Part shown: piece by piece, positions 10,796 to 20,777 of the stretch | How positions within the stretch are numbered: the stretch's first letter is position 1 | Layout: every line of letters begins with the position of its first letter | NCBI RefSeq assembly: GCF_049634645.1 | Contig: NC_134711.1 | Location: 155,332,105 to 155,396,104 of the forward strand | Length of the DNA: 64,000 bases | Source: Pelodiscus sinensis | Lineage: Eukaryota > Chordata > Testudines > Trionychidae | Direction of reading: 5' to 3' | Notes under the pieces: model-generated | Seen by the model: the letters and a program-made list of their open reading frames with translations, nothing else | Told to the model about the DNA's origin: nothing | The model's database searches: none | Position numbers and translations under genes: made by a program

Positions 10796-12202
10796 ACTAT
10801 AAATTATGCTCACAGCATAAGCATTTCTCTTTTTAAACAGATTTAAAAGGCTTACACTATAGTCATTAATTTGCTTTTTTAGGTAGATTAAATATTTATA
10901 TTACTACTAAGTAGTAATTACAAGTTGCAAATACTGTTAAAACCATTTATAAAGTTCTAATGAAATGCAGCAAGCCTTATTTTTGTGTTCTTTGCATGGA
11001 TTATTTATTTAGTGCCCAAATCCATGCTAGAAAGCAAGATGACTGAGAGCTACATTTTTAGCAATAAAGAAAGAAACATACAGTATCATAAATATGCATG
11101 TCTAGTTTCAAGTGCTTTAAAAAAACAAACACACACATACAACTTGTTGCCTTTTGTGTGCTCCAGATACCTGCTTCAAACCGATGATTACATTAAATGA
11201 ACACTATTACCACAATCTGGCATCTGCTGATGTTTCCAGATCTTAACCTTTCTGCATTACTTCCCCAAAACCATCTTGCAATTTTCAAGAATGCCACTAG
11301 TGAGACTGGGAGCGACACCTCCACCTGCACACGTAAATGTGGGTTACCGTATCTTCCCTGTTGCTCCCTGAAGTGATACCAGAAGGTAGAAGTCCTCTGC
11401 CTGCATTTCCTGGTACTATCAGGAAGAGGGGAGGCAGATTTTCTTTTTGGGGGGTGGGATTGGGCGGAATTTGCACCTACTACTTCAGGAGCCATTTTAT
11501 GTGGTTTCCTATCTTCCTGGTATAGTTTAGGCAGCCCATCTTAGAACAGCTTCTTCCTTTACAAGTTGTACTTTTCCTCCTTAGTTTAAGGGGGCACTTG
11601 GCCTCCATCCCTGTATATTAATTTTGTTTTTTTTTCTATGAGAAGCAAAAGCATATGTAAGCATCAAAACCAAACGGAATTTGCATATCCTTTTTCGAAA
11701 ATAGAACATAGTTTAGACATAACCATACGTTTGTGTCCTCTATATAGCACGGCACCAGGTGGGAATAAGACAACTGACCAGAAGATCTCACAGCTATTTG
11801 CTGTCAGCAGTAGAACGGTGTCCCTCTAGAATCTTGGGTTCCAGATCAGCTCATGAGAGGAACATGCTCTAATGTGCACAGACTCTTCTGCCCCACTCCC
11901 AGATTTACTCATTCTGCCTTACTCCCTCCTCAACTTGTCTATTCCAGCCTGTCTCTTCCTTACTTGTGGCCCCTTGTCCCAAGACCTGTTCTCCTTGCCT
12001 ATCTAGTCCAAAACTCTTCCCCTCAGGCTTCACATCATGGTCCCGCTGCTCTTCTTGTGGAGCCAGTCCTAATTTGCCTCCTTGGCTCTTCAGTGAATCT
12101 AAATCTTTCTTTCTACCACATCCCAGCATTCCCTTCCCTGAAGGTCTCCCAGTCCAACCAATCCTAGTGTTCCCCTCCTCAGCTCCTCATCCAGTCCCAA
12201 TG
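10796..12202. other. unassigned sequence, probably HJURP intron or 3' region
   Basis: Mostly AT-rich with a C/T-rich patch at 11870-12200. A TTTAGACATAACC word near 11712 may be a decayed MITE end. Small splice-like signals at 11346-11376 (minus) are too weak to call as an exon. Confidence 0.4.
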
Positions 12203-12210
12203 ACTAAATG

Positions 12211-13907
12211 CAGTGGTCCCCAACCTTTTTGTGGCCAATAGCACATTCATATTTTCAGAAGAATGTGGCAGGCGCCAACAATTTTTCAAGGCTTATTTTG
12301 TACATTAAATAATACAAAAACCATAATATTTAATATTACATAATATATGAATCCATAAGATAAAAAAGGTAATTTTACGTGTAAAAGGTATAAATTATTC
12401 GGCAATTACTCTTTCACCTTACCATGTGAATTTGCTATTTTCATATTAAATGTGAATTGGGTAAATTTGATAGAAACTTAATTTAGTTGGATATTTTTAT
12501 TATATTGTAATTCATTTTTAAACAAAATTCTGCATTAATAAAAGGGGGGAGAGGATGTTCAAATGCTGAGCAAAAAAAGCACCCTGCTCCCCCAAGAAAT
12601 CATGGCACCTTTAAATCTCACACTTCCCATCCCCACCATCTGCTGCCATGTCTCCTCCCCTTGCTCCATCAGCTCCCCCTGGTGCCTGCCTTCCCCCAAC
12701 CTCTCACCCTCCTCTGCTATCCTGACTCCTGCCCTTCTCACTGCCCTTAGCCCTCCTGAGACCTCCCCCCTCCACCAGCCCGTCTCTCCCCCCTGTGCCC
12801 ACTCCTCCAGTAGCCCCACTCTGATCACGTGAGCTACTCCCTCTCCTAACACCTCCCTCTACACACCTACCCTGCCTCTCTCCTCTGGTACTGGTCCCTC
12901 CCCTGCAGATATCTATCCTTCTGCTTCACCCCCAGAATCCCCTGGCACCTGCAACTTCCCTTACCCCTGTACCCTTCTGGTGCCCCTCTCCCTTCCCTCA
13001 CTGCCCCGGCCCCCTTTTTCCCTGATGCCTACCCCCTCACCACCCTCTGCCCCTGTTCCCCTCATGCTCCTGTACCCTCACATAAGATTTGCTCCATCCC
13101 TGCCTTCCTCATGCCCATCCCCTCTTTCAAGCTTTCTTCTAGCACCTCCCTCTTCCCCCTCTAGCCCCAATGCTCTTACCCTCTCCTCTCCCAGCATCAC
13201 TCTGTCCCCCCTCCTGCCCTTTTCCTCATTGTCTCCACTTGGCCCCCTGGCATCTGTCTCTCCTCCGTGCTGTCCCTTCCCCTTTCTTCTCCTGACTTGC
13301 CCCCCTCCCCTCAGCACAAGCCCCTTCTTCTCTCACCCCTTCCCCCTATTTTTTCCGCACCCGCACCTTCTGCCTTCCAGTTTGAGTCTGTGATTGGGCC
13401 CGGCCCCAGCTGCTTCCGTGACCCCAGACCATGTGCCGGGCCTGGAGCTGGGCTGCGTGATTTTAAAATTTCAAGTCCTGGGCCGTGACGTCACAACACG
13501 CCCAGTGTCTCCCCTCTCAGCTGTTGCGCAGGCATTTAAACATGCCACGGATGCGCTCCCTCTGATGTCTTGCGAACCCGGCGTCTCCCCTCTCAGCTGT
13601 TGCATGGAGGCGGTGTGCGAGACGAGCGGAGGGAGCGCATGCCGCCACGCAACAGCTGAGAGGGGAGACGCTGGTTTGCAAGACATCCGAGGGACCTCAT
13701 GCGCGCGCTCCCTCAGATGTCCTGCGAACCAGCGTCTCCCCTCTCAGTTGTTGTGCAGCGGCATATGTTCCCTCTGATAGCCTTGCATGCCCGCTGGGGG
13801 GCGAGCACCCAACTTTGGAGACCACTGTTTTAAAACACTGGTGCAGGCGCACATAAATGCCCCGGCAGGTGCCATGGCACCCACGGGCACCGTGTTGGGG
13901 ACCCCTG
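12211..13907. mobile_element. hAT non-autonomous element, intact ends and perfect 8-bp TSD
   Basis: Starts CAGTGGTCCCCAACCTTTTT and ends GTGTTGGGGACCCCTG, inverted repeats of 14-15 bp with one mismatch. ACTAAATG is duplicated exactly at 12203-12210 and 13908-13915, the 8-bp signature of hAT transposition. Length 1697 bp. The left part is AT-rich, 12580-13390 is strongly C/T-rich on plus, and 13480-13800 carries inverted subrepeats. No transposase domain is seen; open frames in the pyrimidine-rich tract are compositional. Confidence 0.92.
13484..13800. repeat. inverted and direct subrepeats inside the hAT element
   Basis: GTCTCCCCTCTCAGCTGTTG occurs at about 13506 and 13581, its reverse complement at about 13647, and a near copy at about 13732. 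Flanking words (CAGATGTCYTGCGAACC and its inverse) repeat with them. The block can fold into alternative hairpins. Confidence 0.8.
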
Positions 13908-13915
13908 ACTAAATG

Positions 13916-14653
13916 TAACTACATTTTAGCAAGGATGGCAAAAGCCACATCCATGGGGAAAAAACCAACACTTTGCAACCAAATTTCATGTCCTTAATCC
14001 AAAGCATAAGGGTGATAGACCTTTTCAAAGAATAGGCCACTAGACAATAGAGAGCTAAACTCCCTTATTTTAACCTAGACTGTTTTAGCCATTTTTGAAA
14101 GTGATTTGGCCAAAATTTTCCAAAAGGCAGCCTGAGGCAAACATCCAGCATGGAAAATTTCATCTTAAAAGGTGTGGTTGCTATAAGTAACTGAAAACTG
14201 TCTTCCAACAGAAAGTTTTGGACAATCTTAACAGCAATGATACCAACCACACTTAACATGTAAGCCCCTCATTTCAAGGTTTTTTGTTTTTTTTTAAATC
14301 CACATTTAAAAAATAACCTTTTGGAGCATACATTTGAACTGCTTTCTCCAACAATCTACCTTCTGAAGAGTTCAGATTTAAAACAGAACTTTTAAAAAAA
14401 TATCCCATAGTAAAAATCACACACACTTATATACATGATCATGATTTTTATAAAGGTATACTAACATGTCCAGTACTGCCACTGTAAAAAGTATTTTCTT
14501 AGTGAAAACATCTAAACATCTTTAGTCTTCTATTGCATAGCATACTAAAAGCAAATATATGTTTCTAAAACTACATAAATAGTGATGTGGCATTTTTATT
14601 TTGCTTTTGAATAAATGTAGTACATGTGGAAATATGCCAAATGTCTCCTTTAC
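13916..14653. other. intron-like unassigned sequence
   Basis: AT-rich, lies between candidate HJURP exon 4 and the hAT element. No exon supported here. Confidence 0.4.
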
Positions 14654-14678
14654 CTGTATTTTTTTGATGTGTCTCCCT
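14654..14678 (-). CDS. HJURP: candidate HJURP exon 4 (25-nt micro-exon)
   Basis: On minus a strong acceptor (a run of Ts, AATTGCAG) is followed by 25 nt and a consensus donor (ATACAG|GTAAAG). Exon 3 ends in phase 0, and reading on in that phase gives RETHQKNT plus one base, with no stop. It falls 2.0 kb downstream of exon 3 on the same strand. In human HJURP the residues after the WGG/R-L-I segment are similarly charged (K-E-R-N-E), which fits loosely. The evidence is splice-site quality and phase only; a 25-nt segment between good sites can occur by chance. Confidence 0.45.
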
Positions 14679-15239
14679 CTGCAATTAAAAAAAAAAAATC
14701 AGAAAAACCTTAAAACAATGATTTCCAAGACACTTGTTTACTTTGCTTATTTATCTATATGGGCTCTGAATCTGTAAAATACTATTCAATTCCCAACAGC
14801 TTTCGGCTGTAGTCTAAGGGGACGTTAACCTACAGAGCACTGAATACCCTAGAATCATCTTACCTGAAGCATCACCTCACTTTCTCACACCATACTGCTA
14901 CCATTTAAATCAGCAAAGACACACAAATTGCAACTACGGTGGTATATGGGAGCTAAGGAAACAGTACTCTACATTGGGTACCTCAAGAGAAAAAATTCAC
15001 TCTTTTTTCCTTTAATTTACCCAATTAAAAAGATCCAGATTTGTTGACTTTGAAGACATTCCACTCCGCCCAACTTTTAGAACACGTGTTTGGAAGGAAG
15101 CCGAAGGGTTAGTTTCTTATGAAGGTTTGTAATATATATACACACATTTGCTGCAAGGCACCAATATTTGGTTTTTTGGAGTGGAGCAGGGAGAGGGGGA
15201 AAAAAAGCAAACAGGCATAGTATAACTCCCACAACAATA
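14679..15239. other. HJURP intron 3, right-hand unassigned part
   Basis: AT-rich. A donor-like site at 14870 (minus) was examined and rejected because all frames are stopped. Confidence 0.4.
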
Positions 15240-15510
15240 AGGAAGAAAATTAAGCCTGGCACGTGCACACTACACAAGAGACCCGACATCTGTGTCAAAG
15301 CAGCTGTGCTGTTCTATGCTGGTGGGAGAGAGCTCTCCCATCAACATAATTAAGCCACCTCCAAAAAGTGGGCATAGCTATGTCAGCAGGAGAAGCTCTC
15401 CCACCAAGGCAATACTGTGCCACTTATATTGGTTCAACTTTGTCTCTCTCAGGGAGATATTTTATTTACACCCATCAGCGACATAAGTAATAGAGTAGAC
15501 ACAAATCACA
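15240..15510. mobile_element. decayed MITE of the GTCTACAC-terminus group
   Basis: Related words (GGGAGAGAGCTCTCCC, AGCAGGAGAAGCTCTCCC, CATAGCTATGTC) lie in inverted arrangement, and TAGAGTAGACAC near 15492 resembles a decayed terminus. Boundaries are not firm. Confidence 0.35.
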
Positions 15511-15596
15511 TGGCAAAGACAATCTGTACAAGAGAATGTATATAAATAAAGCTTGAGGTGAGACCAATGGGGGTCCCAGGGCAGAACTTCGCCAAT

Positions 15597-16433
15597 TAGG
15601 GATGTAAAATCCTGATTAATCAGTGAACTGGTTAAATGTTAAGTGTAATCAGTTAACCGATTAAGCGGGATCCTGGAGGTGGGGGGCGGAGGGGGTAGGG
15701 ATTGAATGACTAGTCATTTCACCCACCCTTGCTGCCTCTATCAGCAAGAGGCAGCAAAGGAGGGGTGAGAGAGGGGGTGCTTCAAAGCGGCAGTGCCGCG
15801 TGGAACCTGGAGCCAGACCCAAGGCTTCACCCAGCACTGTTGCTTTGAAACACCATGTGGAGCCTAATGCTGGGCTCCCCAGAGCGTTTCAAAGCAGCAT
15901 TACTGCATGGAGCCCGGGGCCAGAGGGGGAGGTTCCTGCTCCAGGTTTCACTGCTGCTTTGAAACACTGTGTGCAGCCTAACAGTGGGCTCCCTGTCGCG
16001 TTTCAAAACGGTATTGCCACAAGGACCCAGGGCTCTGTGAGGCGCTGCTACTTTGAAACACCACATGCAGCCTGAGGCTGAGTTTCCCCCGCAGTGTTTC
16101 AAAACAGCAGCGCCACAAGGACCTGGGATCACTGAGGGAGTCCCCAGCTGACCCTGGGCTTCATGTGGCACTGCTGCTTTGAAACACTGCAGGAGCACAG
16201 GGCCAGCACGGGCTACGCCACTGGCCTAGTGCTCCCCGCAGCACTTCGCTTTTGAAGTGTAGCAACAGCCCTAGTCAATAAATAAAAATTTAACATCCTT
16301 AGCTGGGGTCCGCTCCAGCCCAGCTGAACCAGCCCCCCACCCCAGTGGGTCTGGAGCAGCCCTTCGCCCATGGGAGGCTGCTTCTGGGCACCAGTTAACT
16401 GGTTATCATAAGCATCACCCGTTCATGTCCCTA
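15597..16433. mobile_element. hAT non-autonomous element, TAGGGATGT family
   Basis: Left end TAGGGATGTAAAATCC; right end GTTCATGTCCCTA. The flanks TCGCCAAT (15589-15596) and TGGCCAAC (16434-16441) agree at 6 of 8 bases. The subterminal regions are rich in GATTAATCAG / GGTTAACTG words. It lies in HJURP intron 3. Related copies are at 22363-22823 and 18058-18578. Confidence 0.75.
15775..16235. repeat. alternating inverted subrepeats (GCTTTGAAACAC / GTTTCAAARC)
   Basis: Units containing CTGCTTTGAAACACYRY alternate with units containing CGTTTCAAARCRGCA at roughly 60-110 bp spacing, at least eight half-units. They lie inside the hAT element at 15597-16433, and a shorter relative is in 22500-22740. 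Confidence 0.75.
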
Positions 16434-16673
16434 TGGCCAACTGCGATCATTTTATCTCAAGTATACTTTTTAAAGTCAACAGTGATAGGCTGAAGAGGTA
16501 CAAATTACAAGTGTATTCAAACGGTATTTTCTTAGCAATACTGTTTGTGTTGTGGGCTTATTAATCACTGAGAAATGGAGAACTATTTCTCTTTGATTGT
16601 ATCATACAAATTATTTCAAATTCCTCTTCTAAAGAAGAAGGAAAACATATGAAGCAAGCAAATTATTAAATAC

Positions 16674-16738
16674 CTTATATAAATTTTTCTTCCATTTTTT
16701 AAGGCTTTTTTCTGACACTTCACCCCATAATCGTGGTC
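16674..16738 (-). CDS. HJURP: HJURP exon 3
   Basis: Sixty-five nucleotides on minus, with acceptor TTTTATGTAG and donor AAG|GTATTT. It opens with two bases that complete the glycine codon split across intron 2 and then reads PRLWGEVSEKSLKKW followed by KKNLYK, ending in phase 0. The G-P-R-L-W-G block corresponds to the G-L-R-I-W-G-G segment of human HJURP, which closes the conserved Scm3-type CENP-A-binding region. The lysine-rich tail replaces the K-E-R-N-E region. Intron 2 (16739-19329) holds a hAT (18058-18578) and other repeats; intron 3 (14679-16673) holds the hAT at 15597-16433. Confidence 0.85.
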
Positions 16739-17150
16739 CTACATAAAAGAGAACAGAAATTACTACAGACAAGTTGTATGCATTACAATATCAGTTTACA
16801 CTGAGTAACCCTCTCTGTTGGGATCATGTTAAGTAGTGACAAAATATTATCAATACCAAACACAATGCTGTGTGTTGGCCAGCAATTTATATGAAAATTA
16901 TTCAGTTTTGTCTTAAACATAGAACTGTATTAAACAATAATGAAGTCAGTATATTCAAAGTTAGTTTCTTTCACGACGTAACTCAGCTCCATTGTTTGTT
17001 ATAGCCCTGATACAACAAAGACCTAAGCCAGCAGCTAACTTGATAAGAGTAGTCTCATAAAATGCATGAAATTCATGTGGCAAGTACAGCAACTCACACT
17101 TGTCATTGCAGGTTTAGAGTTTCATATAATGCTGCAGTTCTTATACAAAA
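16739..17150. other. HJURP intron 2, left part
   Basis: Unassigned AT-rich intronic sequence. Confidence 0.5.
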
Positions 17151-17154
17151 CATA

Positions 17155-17400
17155 AAGTGACCCATTTCAATGAGGTTGCTAGGTCTGAGTTACACTTGCT
17201 GGGACCTGAGACTGAAACCGGAGACTTTAGCCCAGGGCCACGGGGTGAGGTTATAGGCCCCCTGCCTGGGGATGACACCCTTAGGCTTTGCTGGCCCCCC
17301 TCGACTCCAGCCAGGGTTCAAGTTTCAGTCTCCCTCATGGCGCTGTGTAGTAATTTTTGTGGTCAGAAGGGGGTCGCCATGCAATTAACCAGGTATAAGT
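17155..17400. mobile_element. probable hAT-derived fragment
   Basis: Contains a GC-rich phrase ending in GTGGTCAGAAGGGGGTCGCC, the style of hAT right arms, without clean termini. The open frame across it matches no protein I recognise. Confidence 0.35.
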
Positions 17401-17599
17401 TGTGAATAGAAGTTACAAAAACCAGACACATTACCAGCCATTGCAAATTCACACATCAATTGTGGCAAAAGTGTAAACACACAAAAAATCCCAACTGTAA
17501 TCCTAGACTCCTGAAAATATATATATTAAGATTATAAAAGCCTTTACAAACAAACAATTTAAATGTTATATCAGAACTATTTAAGAACTAACCAATAAT

Positions 17600-18020
17600 C
17601 CATCATACAACGGGATTTTTCAGGACTCTCCTCCATGTCCATCTGTCCGTCTCTTTCTCTCTCTTTCTCCTCCCTTCTCATCCTCCTGCCTCCCCCCTCT
17701 CTCTCTCAGCTCCTCCCCCTCCATCTCTGTTTCTCTTCTCCCCCTCCTGCCTCTCACTCTCCCTTTCTCTTCTCCTCCCCCTCCTGCCTCTCATTCGGGG
17801 GGCCGCGGAGCCCAAACTGCTGTTTGGACTCCGCACTCCCCGTGTGGGAGCAAGCAGCGCAAGCGGCTGTTTGGGCTCCACGCTCCTCATGCAGCACGGG
17901 GAGCGTGGTGCCTAAACGGCCGCTTGCGCCACTTGCTCCCCTGCAGCGGCCCGGCGCAGAACTCAGCCGAGCGCCACGGCAGGAGGCAAGACCGCCCCCC
18001 AGACGTTGGGCTACTATATA
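17600..18020. repeat. pyrimidine-rich tract plus GC-rich inverted repeats
   Basis: 17640-17795 is nearly pure C/T on plus, with repeats of TCTCTTCTCC and CCCCTCCTGCCTCTCA. 17800-17960 has GGAGCGYGGWGCCYAAAC words in both orientations. Probably the interior of a non-autonomous DNA transposon; ends unresolved. Confidence 0.5.
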
Positions 18021-18057
18021 TATGATTGATATTTTTGCAGCATTTTACATCTGCCAC

Positions 18058-18578
18058 TAGAGATGTAAATGAGTAGTAGACTACCGATTAATTGATAAGC
18101 CTACTACGCCACTGCTCCCCTGTACCAAGAAGCAGCAGAGCGAAGTGGGGAGGGGGCGGTAGAGGCTGTCCCAAAGCCCCAGCCCATGGGGAGCTCGGAT
18201 AGGGGCTGCTGCTCCAAAGAAGCCTCCTCCTCCCCCCAGCAGCCTCTGTCCGCAGGGAGCACGGAACTCCCGCAGATGGGGCTGTTGCCACTTCACGCTG
18301 TTACCACTGTATCAGAGGCAGCAGTGTGGGATAACAGGCAGCTGATCTGAACAGGGATCTGTTTTTTAAACTGGATCCCCTCGCAGACCACCTACCGCCT
18401 GGTACCCTGTGCTGCTGCCTCTGATACAGAGGCAGCAGTGCAGGGTGAGAGGGGGCACCCCAACAGTGGGCCTGGATTGCATGCTAGCCCCATCCCTGTG
18501 GACTATAAAATAGTTGAGTAACCGATAAGAATTCATGTGGTTTCTCAACTATTCAGTTACTAATATCTAACATCCCTA
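18058..18578. mobile_element. hAT non-autonomous element, TAGGGATGT family
   Basis: Left TAGAGATGTAAATGAG and right TAATATCTAACATCCCTA match the ends of the copies at 15597 and 22363. Internal GATACAGAGGCAGCAG words occur in both orientations. The target duplication is not clear. It lies in HJURP intron 2. Confidence 0.7.
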
Positions 18579-18589
18579 ATGCACACAAT

Positions 18590-19329
18590 AGTTAAATTAA
18601 CCCGATAAGGCACAGGGGTATCAATTCTCATTTGACAGGTGATAACTGTAACAGAGCAGTTCTTTGCTGCAAATAACATGTTCAAACCGCTAGGCAAGAA
18701 TACCTATTAAATTGTAGAACATATGATATTTTAGAGATCTCAGCTTTTCAGGTTAGATGCATATTCATGTCACCCTTCTAACAGATGAAAGCTTTTATGA
18801 GATGCTAGAAAAACAGGACTTCCCCCAATCTCAGTGCAGTAACTGAAATTAACCATGTGCTGTCACAGTGAAGGAAAAGTTTTGTTAATATAAACTCATC
18901 AGACAGATCTTGTAAATGTTTTGAAGTTTCATGTAACAGCTATTGGGTCTCATCTTCATTCTTTTTACTCACTTAGTTTCTTTCCTTTAAACTCTCCTTC
19001 CATCTTAATATTTGTTCTGTACAACTCACTATAGTATTAACTATTGTTATCTTGAGTCCTAATAACTTTTTTTGTCTAAATAATGACTAAAATTGTTGCT
19101 TGCTTTTAACCTTCACCCAGAGGCAGCGAACACACATTGAAATTTACATATGGCTTTGATGGGACTACTCTGATGAGTAAACTACAGCAGAAAAACTGAA
19201 CCTTTTGTAGGATCAGGGATATAGGATGAAATCTTTTTGCCCAGAAATCATCCAGTCCTATTTATGTAAATATGTACACTGTTAATAAGTATAAAAAAGG
19301 AAAACATTGATATTTTATGGAATACTTAC
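18590..19329. other. HJURP intron 2, right part
   Basis: AT-rich, no repeat or exon recognised. Confidence 0.5.
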
Positions 19330-19396
19330 CATCGGGTGTATCATAAGTCAATGACTCCATAGAGACAAGTAAATCATCTTCAAAAGGATAATTGTA
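19330..19396 (-). CDS. HJURP: HJURP exon 2 (core of the Scm3-type domain)
   Basis: Sixty-seven nucleotides on minus between acceptor TTTTTAATAG and donor GATG|GTAAGT. It starts in phase 0 and reads YNYPFEDDLLVSM, then ESLTYDTPDG with the last glycine codon split. The spacing and residues Y-N-x-P-F-E-D ... M-x-x-L-T-Y-x-T-P-x-G are the hallmark of the CENP-A-binding segment of HJURP/Scm3. In established biochemistry this segment wraps CENP-A/H4 and keeps it in a pre-nucleosomal complex for loading at centromeres. The exon joins exon 1 (...LQRIITT) without a frame break, and exon 3 follows in phase. This is the strongest protein-level match in the window. Confidence 0.92.
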
Positions 19397-19800
19397 CTAT
19401 TAAAAATAAAGACCATTTTAAACCGTTAGAAACGATTGGTTAAATTTCTAACAGGAAAGTCATTACTTAAAGTTCAAAGATTTTCATAAACTTGGTTTAG
19501 GTTGAAAAACATATGAAGAGAGACCTTTATTTTAGCAAGTATTTTAAAGTCAGCAATGACTCTTTCACATTAGATAAAATTTATCTTACAGGATATCAAT
19601 ACTGCTGCTCCAGGTCGTAACACTAAATTGACAAGTGTACAGGAGCAAATGTGCACAACTGTCCCTTACAGGGCGTCTATCCACCTTGTTCTGAAGGAAC
19701 TGGTTTGGGGCAGTGTGACTGGCAGGATGAGAAAGCGCATTTACCACTGTATGGGATTTCCGAGCACGGTTAGAGAAACAAGGGCACATTGCACGTATAT
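19397..19800. other. HJURP intron 1, distal part
   Basis: Intron 1 spans 19397-20335. This left portion is AT-balanced and has no recognisable feature. Confidence 0.5.
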
Positions 19801-20335
19801 TTGTGAAGCTGATCCCTAAATGGAGAGCAGACGCTCAACGGACCGGATGTAGCCCGCGGGAGCCCCTGTCCCTGCCAACAGCGTGGGAGCGGCCAGGACT
19901 TGCTTGTTACCCCGGGCTGAGCAGCCACCTACAACATCCCCGCGCGGCGAATTAAAGCCACGAGCCTCCTCCAATTACCGCCCAAATCCGCACGTAGCAG
20001 GCACCTGGTCTGCCCAGGGCGACGACCCGCCGCGGGCTGGGGTAGGAGCGGGGGGGGGGGGGGGTTAGCGCCGCTTCGCAGCCCCGGACGCGCCACCCAC
20101 CCCTACGCCTCAAGTCTCGCCGCTCCACGGCACGCGGGGGCCGGGCGGGGCCGCGCGCCAGTGGCTCTGCCGGCGCAGGGGGCAGCGGGAGCGTTTGGCC
20201 AACGGTGGAAAGCCGGCCCGGGCCGTTTCTCCCCCCCCCCGGAGCGAGCCACCGCTCAGAACGAGCTCGCGACGCCCCCCCCCCCCCCGTAACGCCGCAC
20301 GGGTGGGCTCAGGCCCCGCCCCTCGCCGGCCTCAC

Positions 20336-20407
20336 GGTCGTTATGATCCGCTGCAGGGAGTCCACGAAGCGCGCGTTGCTGCGGCGCAGGCTCTCGTGCA
20401 GCTCCAT
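20336..20407 (-). CDS. HJURP: HJURP exon 1 (coding part, with start codon)
   Basis: Seventy-two nucleotides, 24 codons in phase 0, ending ATAACGACC|GTGAGG at a good donor. It begins MELHESLRRSN and continues ARFVDSLQRIITT. The R-R-x-x-x-R-F-x-x-x-x-Q-R-(L/I)-I helix corresponds to the first helix of the human HJURP CENP-A-binding region (R-R-R-F-Q-x-x-M-Q-R-L-I). I chose the ATG at 20407 because its context CCCGCCATGG is an optimal Kozak match. An in-frame ATG at 20557 would add about 50 residues of low-complexity, arginine-rich sequence overlapping the CDE/CHR and CCAAT sites, which makes it unlikely. HJURP is the cell-cycle-regulated chaperone that deposits CENP-A at centromeres in early G1. 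Confidence 0.88.
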
Positions 20408-20474
20408 GGCGGGGCGCCCCCCCGCGCGCATTCGCCGCTCCCCGGCCTCGTCATCCAGCCTCCCTCGCGGCCGA

Positions 20475-20490
20475 TTCAAACTTTCGCGCC
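20475..20490 (-). promoter_or_regulatory. CDE/CHR-type cell-cycle tandem element of the HJURP promoter
   Basis: On minus the sequence is GGCGCG AAAG TTTGAA: a GC-rich CDE/E2F-like site, a 4-nt spacer and a perfect CHR (TTTGAA). The 4-nt spacing is that of the classical CDE/CHR pairs bound by the DREAM and MuvB complexes. It lies 68-83 bp upstream of the start codon, in the transcribed orientation. On plus, TTTCGCGCC also fits an E2F site. Confidence 0.75.
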
Positions 20491-20515
20491 GCCTTCCGCA
20501 GCGCCCGGCCGCTCG

Positions 20516-20777
20516 ATTGGAAGGTTGGCCCTTTGTCGCGCTAGTCGGAGCGGCCAATCAGAGTCGCCGGAGAGCCTGGTTTCTCCTTCCGATTGGCTGC
20601 CGCATCCGCACGTCCCCGCCTTCTTCCTTCCGCTGCTCCAGGCCAGAGCTCCCCAATTGGACGCGGGGCATGGAACGGACAAGGATGGGATAGGGGGGCA
20701 AGATCGCTCTTCTACCTAGCAACACTAGCCCACGGTGAGCGCCTATTGGAGGCCTCATGCTGGTGGCCTCCTATTGG
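20516..20777 (-). promoter_or_regulatory. cluster of CCAAT boxes upstream of HJURP
   Basis: CCAAT on minus (ATTGG on plus) occurs at 20516-20520, 20592-20596, 20656-20660, 20745-20749 and 20773-20777; a plus-oriented CCAAT is at 20554-20558. Several NF-Y-type boxes upstream of a CHR are typical of G2/M promoters. No TATA box is evident. Confidence 0.7.

Noticed and set aside
12563..13488. Long proline/serine/leucine-rich open frames on both strands
   Set aside because: They follow from the nearly pure C/T composition inside the hAT element; no domain, no splice structure, and opposite-strand frames are equally open.
14870..14960. Donor-like CAG|GTAAGA on minus as an HJURP exon
   Set aside because: Every frame upstream of the donor contains a stop within 30 nt of any usable acceptor.
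20195..20719. 174-codon plus-strand frame across the HJURP promoter
   Set aside because: CpG-island composition keeps several frames open; it runs through the promoter sites and is proline/arginine-rich without domains.
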